From a virus: a stretch of 64,000 bases of DNA. Position numbers and translations under genes: made by a program. The stretch covers positions 1 to 64,000 of the IMG/VR virus record IMGVR_UViG_3300010413_000014; one strand, 5' to 3'. How positions within the stretch are numbered: the stretch's first letter is position 1; each line of letters opens with the position of its first letter. Positions 58,189 through 64,000 of this stretch are shown here, one piece after another. Below the pieces are notes generated by a model. The model was not told where the DNA came from. It made no database searches and worked only from the letters and a program-made list of their open reading frames with translations.

Positions 58189-60234
58189 TTATTTCAAGAT
58201 TTTGATTCTCGATGATTTATTCAAGGTGAATTGATTGCCTTTTGCCCACTTTACATCATAAGCAAGCTCACCATTGAAAAGGATGATTGATCCTTCACAA
58301 TCTTTCAGATCCTTCTTGAATCGAGCATACTCTTCAGACCATATCATTACATTAAAAAGATTATAATTGGCTTCGATTATCAATCGCATGAACTTACCTT
58401 TGGCGCTCGATCTCTCGACAGCTTGAACAATATAACCTCCAAAACTTCTTATTATTCGATTATGTTGAGGTTGCGATGCTATTTCGATTGAGCAAAATTC
58501 AGATGGAATATCAGTCAGCTCTTCGACCATTTGCTTGTAATCAATAAAAACTAATCCAGTTAATTCCTTTTGCTTCATTTGCCACCACCATCGTTCTTCC
58601 ATTGAGCCTACAGTAAATTGATCGCGATCCGGTTTAGTAACCTTAACCTTTTTATATTCTCTGAATTGCTTTATGAGATTGTTTCGCTTTTCTTCTGCTC
58701 CTTCAATATTCATCAATCGATCAAATGCACCACAAGCTATTAATGCTTCATATGTTTGCTTCTTGACTGCTGATCCCTTATAATTGAAACGATCAATAAA
58801 TTCAATCAGATCTTTGAAGGGACCGTTCTCATTGCGCTCTTCGATTATTTGCTTTGCTGTTTCGAGACCAATGCCTTTGATAGAAGATAGTCCCCAATAG
58901 ATTGTTTTCGATTGTAGATCAGAAGACATCTCCATATCTGATCCGTTGATATCAGCTGATACAATCGATATCTCTTTAGTGTTGAAGATTTCAGAAAGAA
59001 ATTTCAATCCTTTTTCTTTCTTAGCATAATCAAGAGCTACAGTCCAATATTCAATCGGATAATGCACCTTCAAATACTGTGAGGCATATCCAGTCTTTGC
59101 GTAAGCTGCAGCGTGACTACGGTTAAAAGAATACTTAGCAAATTCAAGCAATACATTCCAGATTTCATTGAAGGTTTCTTGTGGACATCCACGAGATAAA
59201 AATCCTTCTTCAACTCGATCTCTCCACGCTTTCAACACCTTCTCCTTCTTTTTACCCATCGCTCGACGCACATCATCTGCCTCCATATCTGACAATCCTC
59301 CGATCTGCGAGCAAACCTGCATTATCTGTTCCTGATAACACAAAATTCCATATGTATCTTTCGTGATATTCTCCATGCCCCACAGATACTCAACAGGTCG
59401 TCCTTCATTCTTACATTTTACATAGATCTCGTGATAATGATTCTCCATTGGACCAGGACGACACAATGCAACTGCAGCAATCAAATCTTCAATTGACTTC
59501 GGCTTTAGTGACCGAGTATATCCTACTTGAGTATCTGTTCCGAATTGGAATACATCTCCACTCCATCCATTTGAAAAGTAACGATACACTTCAGGATCTT
59601 CAGGAAGGTTGTAAATATCGGGTTTTTCTTTACCATTCTTCTCAATCAGATTCAAGATATCAGTAAATTTATCCAACTGCTTGATCCCAAGGATATCCTC
59701 CTTTAAGAATCCTGCATCATCCATCTCACCTCCACCCCACTCACTAACAATTAAAGGAGTGCTTTGTCCTTTAGGTCGAACCTTTCGAAGTGGACACCAC
59801 TCTTCACCTTTCAAAGTATCAGGAAAGATGATCATCGCACATGAGTGTATTGATCGGGTTTTTGGTTGCTCTAGAATTGAAGGCATCATACGAAAGATTT
59901 GAGATTGTTGCTTGATATAGCGTTTCAATCTCGGCTCTTTCGCAGCTCTTTTAAAGAGATCTTTCATAGAGATATCTTCATTATCAATGATCGCAGTCAT
60001 TAAATTAGCCATTGCGAAATCATTGTCGAACTGCTTATCGAGATCTTTCAATACACCCTTCAATTGTAGTGTTGTAAAGGTTCCAACACTACATACTTGA
60101 GTTTCGCCAAATCTACGTTCCATATAAGCCTTAACTGCTGGACGATCGCGTCCTGCAAAATCAGTATCAACGTCTGGCAATGTACCGTTAATCAGCTTTT
60201 TACCGACAACTTGTTTGATTTCTAATACTTTCAT
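58189..60234 (-). CDS. dnaE: DNA polymerase III alpha subunit, C-terminal half
   Basis: A 681-residue protein that begins just before the catalytic palm: after 18 leader residues comes LPDVDTDFAGRDRP with the two catalytic aspartates, then VCSVGTFTTLQLKG, IEDLIAAVALCRPGPMENHY (fingers), and AAYAKTGYASQYLKVHYPIE. A helix-hairpin-helix (LSSIKGIGLETAKQIIEERN) and an OB-fold end follow. It needs the N-half at 61117-62742 for the PHP part and the first palm strand. Its start overlaps the PAPS-reductase-like stop (60231-60234). C-terminal tau and beta contacts are not clear. Confidence 0.92.
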   Translation of the reverse strand: MKVLEIKQVVGKKLINGTLPDVDTDFAGRDRPAVKAYMERRFGETQVCSVGTFTTLQLKGVLKDLDKQFDNDFAMANLMTAIIDNEDISMKDLFKRAAKEPRLKRYIKQQSQIFRMMPSILEQPKTRSIHSCAMIIFPDTLKGEEWCPLRKVRPKGQSTPLIVSEWGGGEMDDAGFLKEDILGIKQLDKFTDILNLIEKNGKEKPDIYNLPEDPEVYRYFSNGWSGDVFQFGTDTQVGYTRSLKPKSIEDLIAAVALCRPGPMENHYHEIYVKCKNEGRPVEYLWGMENITKDTYGILCYQEQIMQVCSQIGGLSDMEADDVRRAMGKKKEKVLKAWRDRVEEGFLSRGCPQETFNEIWNVLLEFAKYSFNRSHAAAYAKTGYASQYLKVHYPIEYWTVALDYAKKEKGLKFLSEIFNTKEISIVSADINGSDMEMSSDLQSKTIYWGLSSIKGIGLETAKQIIEERNENGPFKDLIEFIDRFNYKGSAVKKQTYEALIACGAFDRLMNIEGAEEKRNNLIKQFREYKKVKVTKPDRDQFTVGSMEERWWWQMKQKELTGLVFIDYKQMVEELTDIPSEFCSIEIASQPQHNRIIRSFGGYIVQAVERSSAKGKFMRLIIEANYNLFNVMIWSEEYARFKKDLKDCEGSIILFNGELAYDVKWAKGNQFTLNKSSRIKILK

Positions 60235-61115
60235 CTATAATCAACGTTAATATAGTCTAATACAGCTCCACAACCTAATTTATTGATACAGTAATTATAG
60301 AGTGCGGGGTGAGTGATCTTCATTTTTTGAAATTTATTTACTTCTGTCTCTAAATGAATTCCGAACATACAAAAAATACATCCCGTTCGATCATATCCTT
60401 TATCGTATATTGTAGAGTATTGAATACTAAATTTATCAATATATTCCCAAATATCCTCTTCCTTCCAAATTGCTAAAGGATTACTCACCGCCCTCTTTCC
60501 TTCAAATGAATTACACCCCTGTCTCATCCAAGTAGATCGTCGCAAAAAAGATTCTGAAGCCATTGTTCCTATAAAAGGTTTTAGTCCTGTTTCTTTTTCA
60601 TATTTTTTAGCTGGATCTTTTTTGAGATATTGGCAACATTTGTGTGATATAGGAAAAGGGGCTTGAATTAAATATTGCCACTTTTTCGATATTCTGCCTA
60701 AAGAAGAGTTATTAACTCCACTTAAACGTAATTCTCTTAATTTATCGCTATGTGTTGTGCGATACTCATAAATAAATTGAGATTGTTCTTTTGAGATGAC
60801 TGGATAACCATACTTTTCAATAACTTGTTTGAAGTTTTTTTTAGGCTTTAACCAAGTAACATTATCAATAGTTTTGATAAATTCTCTAATCTCAGGAAAC
60901 TCTAATCCTGTATCTACAAATACTGCTGGAATATCAGGATTAATTCTCCTAACTAAATCCAATAAAACCAAACTATCTTTCCCTCCGGAAAAGGAGATAT
61001 ACATTTGATCTTCAAAGTGCGATAACGCTGCACTGATAACATTTAAAGAATGAGCTACTTTATATTCCAAAGATTCATCTTGAAGCTCTTTTAATAATTT
61101 TAAGTTTCGATCCAT
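60231..61115 (-). CDS. PAPS reductase-like (adenine nucleotide alpha-hydrolase fold) protein
   Basis: A 294-residue protein lying between the two polymerase halves. It has the P-loop-like MYISFSGGKDSLVLLDLVRR, then AVFVDTGLEFPEIREFI, HKCCQYLKKDPAKKYEKET, and the cysteine-containing GYDRTGCIFCMFGIH, as in PAPS/DndC-type family members with a possible Fe-S or zinc site. It could act in sulfur transfer to DNA, RNA or nucleotide, but no partner genes (DndD or similar) are in the window. It starts one base after the N-half stop and overlaps the C-half start, so all three are coupled. Confidence 0.85.
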   Translation of the reverse strand: MDRNLKLLKELQDESLEYKVAHSLNVISAALSHFEDQMYISFSGGKDSLVLLDLVRRINPDIPAVFVDTGLEFPEIREFIKTIDNVTWLKPKKNFKQVIEKYGYPVISKEQSQFIYEYRTTHSDKLRELRLSGVNNSSLGRISKKWQYLIQAPFPISHKCCQYLKKDPAKKYEKETGLKPFIGTMASESFLRRSTWMRQGCNSFEGKRAVSNPLAIWKEEDIWEYIDKFSIQYSTIYDKGYDRTGCIFCMFGIHLETEVNKFQKMKITHPALYNYCINKLGCGAVLDYINVDYR

Positions 61116-61116
61116 T

Positions 61117-62742
61117 TCAATATTTTAAAATTTTATCACTCTCTTGTAAATCCTGAATGAAGGTAATCCATTCTTCTCCCTTTCGCAACACCCTTAAAAG
61201 AGATCCTTCATTTAAAATAATCACCTTTTCGTCGGTTACGATCTCATATGCTTTACAATCCACCAGCTCACCCATACGTCCTTCATTCAAGAACCTTGAA
61301 AACAGTAGATCGAACTCAAGTGGATCGATTTGAATCAAGCCTAACAAATACGATACAAGTGATCCTCCTGCAGATCCACGTCCAATACCAGTAAGCAGCT
61401 TCTCTCTTTTTGCAAATCCAATGATATCATGCAGCACTAGAAAGTAATCGATAACATCACCTCGTTTCAATACACTGATCTCAGTCTTTAATCGATCAAC
61501 ATATCTCTGTGGATCTTGAATATTACGTTCTTTGAACCCCTTTTTGATCAGATGTAAGAACAGCTCTTCGTTTGATTTGAACTGCTCCGCTTCTTCTGGT
61601 GTCATCTTGTATTTAGGGAGTCGTCGACTAGTAGTATCATAGACAAAATTACACTCTTGAACTACTTGATCCAAGTTCTGATGAGCTCTTTTGAACAAAG
61701 GAATCCAGCTCTTACAATCATCTTCGAACATCTGAATAAGTTCTTTAGCATATTCATCAGAACTTCGCATGTATTGATTCTTTGACCTAAAGTCAAATGC
61801 CTTCCCAATCTTCCATAATGCTTCTCGAGCCTCCCAATCCGATTGCTCTGGATAGTATGCATCATAGATAGCAATCGGTTCTAAGTTACTCGTAAGGAAT
61901 TGCTCATAATTATTAACGAACTCTTCATCCTTATCAGAACTTTCAAAGCGAACTGTCTCTAGTTGATAGTATGCTCCTGGAATATTCGGTCGATCTTTCC
62001 ACATCATTGTCTTGGGATCATACACAATTACCAGATCTCTAGAGTTTTCAATCAAGAATTCTGGAGATATAGCTACCTCTTCATCCACATTAAGTTTTGT
62101 ACTAAACTTCAGTAGGTTTAACCAACCTTGAAATCCTTTAGCATAGCACTTTATGAGGTAGAATGGTCCATTGTCGATTCGAATTGGAACTGTCATGCCG
62201 ATAATCGACTTAATATCATTAGCTTGACATTGATTCTGAAAATCAATAACGCCTGCTAATGTCGATTTTTCGCAAATTCCAAGTGCTTCGATACCAAGAA
62301 ACTTTGCCTTCTTGATCCAATCTGCATATAATCCCAATCCGTTAAGCAATTCATATCCAGAATGAACACCCAAAAATGCCTTAGTTGGAAGTTTTTGAAC
62401 AGCTTTCCCAATGTTCTTTAGTTCTGTCAATTCAGCTTCCTCTACTTCTTTGTGCTGCAGATACCATCGACCTCCAAATTCATACACCCAACCATCTTCA
62501 GGTATTGAGGTACCTGAATCAACTTCATATTCAAGCATCCTTCCAAATCCTTCAGAGTACTCTCTTTCGACTTTTGGAAGTAAAGATTGAGCTGGCAAAA
62601 AATTGAAATCCTCATCAAATAAAAGACGATCATCTGTTATAATGAGATACTCTTTCTCATCTAAACAGAGCACATCGTCTTTAATAGAGAAGTTGAGCAG
62701 TATTTTTCTACAATACTGTTCTAATTTTTTAATTTGATTCAT
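61117..62742 (-). CDS. dnaE: DNA polymerase III alpha subunit, N-terminal half
   Basis: A 541-residue protein. Residues 120-190 are a PHP-like domain (TKAFLGVHSGYELLNG; LGICEKSTLAGVIDF) in which the TDH-type metal-binding motif has become CEKS, so exonuclease activity is unlikely. Palm text GIGRGSAGGSLVSYLLGLIQ, IDPLEFDLLFSRFLNEGR follows. After residue 491 there is a 50-residue beta-rich tail (VDCKAYEIVTDEKVIILNEG...) that does not belong to a normal palm, and the ORF stops. The catalytic DxD follows only in the gene at 58189-60234. A 150-residue N-terminal extension precedes the PHP part. Confidence 0.88.
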   Translation of the reverse strand: MNQIKKLEQYCRKILLNFSIKDDVLCLDEKEYLIITDDRLLFDEDFNFLPAQSLLPKVEREYSEGFGRMLEYEVDSGTSIPEDGWVYEFGGRWYLQHKEVEEAELTELKNIGKAVQKLPTKAFLGVHSGYELLNGLGLYADWIKKAKFLGIEALGICEKSTLAGVIDFQNQCQANDIKSIIGMTVPIRIDNGPFYLIKCYAKGFQGWLNLLKFSTKLNVDEEVAISPEFLIENSRDLVIVYDPKTMMWKDRPNIPGAYYQLETVRFESSDKDEEFVNNYEQFLTSNLEPIAIYDAYYPEQSDWEAREALWKIGKAFDFRSKNQYMRSSDEYAKELIQMFEDDCKSWIPLFKRAHQNLDQVVQECNFVYDTTSRRLPKYKMTPEEAEQFKSNEELFLHLIKKGFKERNIQDPQRYVDRLKTEISVLKRGDVIDYFLVLHDIIGFAKREKLLTGIGRGSAGGSLVSYLLGLIQIDPLEFDLLFSRFLNEGRMGELVDCKAYEIVTDEKVIILNEGSLLRVLRKGEEWITFIQDLQESDKILKY

Positions 62743-62745
62743 ATT

Positions 62746-62961
62746 TTATCTTTCGATTAATAATCCTTTTTTAACTCGATCAACTAATCCGATAACTAGA
62801 TCCATACTTACATTATGCTTCTTAGAAACCTTATAAGTGTCAGAATCAATCTTCCAAGAATTCCAAATAGCTTGTTGCTTTTCAGACATTCTCTTGGGAG
62901 AGGCACTTTTCTTTTCTTTTCTGATAATCATATTTCTAGTTGAATTGCTCATTGCTCTCAT
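62746..62961 (-). CDS. Small basic HTH-like protein
   Basis: A 71-residue Lys-rich protein with a possible helix-turn-helix (DTYKVSKKHNVSMDLVIGLV). It starts right after the common leader and promoter and ends three bases before the polymerase N-half, as the first gene of that operon. It may regulate or bind near its own promoter; unproven. Confidence 0.55.
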   Translation of the reverse strand: MRAMSNSTRNMIIRKEKKSASPKRMSEKQQAIWNSWKIDSDTYKVSKKHNVSMDLVIGLVDRVKKGLLIER

Positions 62962-62990
62962 AACTTTGTGTTTTATTTGTTTTCAATATT

Positions 62991-63053
62991 TAAAGATACG
63001 GCCATTTGATATATCTAGTAACAGGTAGAGGAAAAATTTCGTTAAATTTTTCC
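62991..63053 (-). promoter_or_regulatory. Terminator and host-type promoter of polymerase operon
   Basis: Minus strand: stem GGAAAAATT/AATTTTTCC (63030-63053) after the gene at 63083, then GTTA (63019-63022), 20 bases, TATCTTTA (62991-62998), leading to ATG 62961. Confidence 0.65.
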
Positions 63054-63082
63054 TTTACCAACAAACAAAAACACAAAAACTA

Positions 63083-63916
63083 TTATTTGACAGCTTTCAA
63101 AGCGTGGCGGATGCATGCATCTGTAAAGCCAAGCGCCTCTTTAATTTCTTTCACTGAAGGTGTTGCCTCAAAGCTCTTGATATACTCCAAGATCTGTTCC
63201 TTTTTGCTTCCCTTCTTCTCAGTGTCATCAGAAGTTTGTTTTTCAGACTTCTGCTTAGGCTTCTTTTCGATGTAGACTTTAGTTGGAGCTTTAGGTTCAA
63301 CGATTGGATCGGGACGATCTCCAAACAAACTATCAATAGCTTGCTCTACATCTGGATTGATATCTTCAACTTCACTCACAGACTCATCAACTTTGATTAA
63401 TGTTTCGAGATCTGGATGAATGAATGTGTTCTTGATAGTAAGGTTGGAGTAAAAAGCTTTCTGATACTCGGTAATGTTAGATGCATTTTGTAATGAATAT
63501 AAAGCAACAATCAACTTAAGCCGATCTTCACACATCAAAAAGAACATCATCTGACCAACAATTGAATCGTAATCTTTGCGATCCAGTTTCATCATCTCTA
63601 CTCTCATCAAAGCTGCATCGTAGATTTGATCTAAAGTGAATTCAGTCTTTTGAGCCTTTGAAGCTTTTGGAGCCTCGTTATCGATAATGAGTGGTCCTGT
63701 TGGAGCTTCAAAGACTACTTCTTTAACTTCTGTCTCCTCAACCTTCGATCCATCACAATTCAAAACTAATGATGCTTTTCCAATAACTTCAATCTTATCA
63801 ACTCCTAACAGAGTGCCAGATAAACTGCATCGTGAACATTTATAAACATCTCCTTCAGGAGATTCTTGTTTTTGGAAAGAGTGACGATTATCACTCAGCT
63901 CGAATACTTTTTTCAT
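63083..63916 (-). CDS. Zinc-finger and HTH-like protein, unknown
   Basis: A 277-residue protein. The N-terminus has a zinc-finger-like YKCSRCSLSGTLLG and later LNCDG. A central helical domain (FTLDQIYDAALMRVEMMKLD) is followed by a Lys/Pro-rich linker. The C-terminus (KKEQILEYIKSFEATPSVKE; ALGFTDACIRHALKAVK) resembles the HTH-like modules at the ends of 41544-42125 and 57588-58097 in place and style. A DNA-binding regulatory protein is inferred. Confidence 0.55.
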   Translation of the reverse strand: MKKVFELSDNRHSFQKQESPEGDVYKCSRCSLSGTLLGVDKIEVIGKASLVLNCDGSKVEETEVKEVVFEAPTGPLIIDNEAPKASKAQKTEFTLDQIYDAALMRVEMMKLDRKDYDSIVGQMMFFLMCEDRLKLIVALYSLQNASNITEYQKAFYSNLTIKNTFIHPDLETLIKVDESVSEVEDINPDVEQAIDSLFGDRPDPIVEPKAPTKVYIEKKPKQKSEKQTSDDTEKKGSKKEQILEYIKSFEATPSVKEIKEALGFTDACIRHALKAVK

Positions 63917-63918
63917 GA

Positions 63919-64000
63919 TTAAATTTCTTCGTATGTAAATTTACATTTAACTTCAAGTTTATTCAACTCATCCTCCAACATCTCTTGCTCCTCATCATCT
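63919..64000 (-). CDS. C-terminal end of an upstream gene (partial)
   Basis: The last 26 codons of a minus-strand ORF (acidic text DDEEQEMLEDELNKLEVKCK, then FTYEEI) ending in TAA at 63919-63921. The rest lies beyond the window. It ends just two bases before the ATG of the gene at 63916. Nothing can be said of function. Confidence 0.55.
   Translation of the reverse strand, partial: DDEEQEMLEDELNKLEVKCKFTYEEI

Noticed and set aside
58189-62742. Active split intein joining the polymerase halves
   Set aside because: The C-half leader has no His-Asn followed by Cys, Ser or Thr, and tail plus leader (about 68 residues) are shorter than known splicing domains. It is kept only as a possible relic.
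1-64000. Genome-wide TAG recoding (as in some gut phages)
   Set aside because: TAG ends long intact genes (for example at 506-508 and 57588-57590), and no clear suppressor tRNA with a CUA anticodon is found. The relic at 14807 has no readable anticodon.
1-64000. Enrichment of the word CTTTATG on the plus strand (CATAAAG on the coding strand)
   Set aside because: It looked frequent by eye, but most cases are Ile-Lys codon pairs in genes. Without counting against a codon-shuffled background it is not evidence of a site.

Overview
The window is a 64-kb piece of a tailed double-stranded DNA phage (siphovirus type, Caudoviricetes) that very probably infects a member of the Bacteroidota. The phage evidence is portal, small and large terminase subunits, major capsid protein, ClpP-type prohead protease, tape-measure protein, tail tube and tail-tip genes next to a full DNA replication set. 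The host inference rests on about 20 intergenic promoters of the Bacteroidota sigma type (TTTG or GTTG, 19-21 bases, then TAnnTTTR), the absence of visible Shine-Dalgarno sequences, A-rich leaders before start codons, and a BT4734/VirE-type primase domain. The sequence is AT-rich by eye and nearly every gene is on the minus strand, so transcription runs from high to low coordinates.

Layout in the direction of transcription. (1) 64000-58189: zinc and HTH protein, then a DNA polymerase III alpha subunit split into two ORFs with a PAPS-reductase-like gene between them. (2) 58106-46880: replication and recombination cluster with DUF262-like protein, ATP-dependent ligase, a possible UvsY-like mediator, a probable SSB, SbcD/Mre11, RecA, SbcC/Rad50 and a RuvC-like resolvase, with many small genes between. 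(3) 46794-36004: interrupted lytic transglycosylase, nucleotidyltransferase, ThyX-like protein, SNF2-type helicase, RNase H, class II ribonucleotide reductase, and a run of single-gene transcription units each with its own terminator and promoter. (4) 36000-26320: metallophosphoesterase, membrane protein, AAA ATPase, replication organiser and primase-helicase. (5) 25747-23453: T7-like single-subunit RNA polymerase behind a near-consensus host promoter. (6) 23100-1: late region with tRNA-Ala, portal, connector, terminases, neck and tail completion genes, tRNA-Ser, a 1.3-kb repeat-rich non-coding region, tail tip, tape measure, protease-scaffold, capsid, tail tube and fibre genes. I see no host-type promoter in this late region.

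How it fits together. Host RNA polymerase would read the early and middle genes from the repeated host-type promoters. The phage RNA polymerase would then read the late structural block. A 29-base motif matching at 24 positions lies both upstream of the polymerase gene and immediately downstream of it, and is the best candidate for the phage polymerase's own promoter. NrdJ, ThyX-like protein, split PolIII alpha, primase-helicase, ligase, RNase H, SSB, RecA, SbcCD and RuvC make replication largely host-independent.

Points of most interest are an eight-unit array of a 26-base motif at about 115-116 base spacing (15650-16470), a separate 82-base tandem repeat beside it, the split polymerase, four dispersed copies of a second promoter-like element in both orientations (two pointing into non-coding plus-strand sequence), fused terminator-promoter modules, and several small genes interrupted by an in-frame stop or a frameshift while all large genes are intact.
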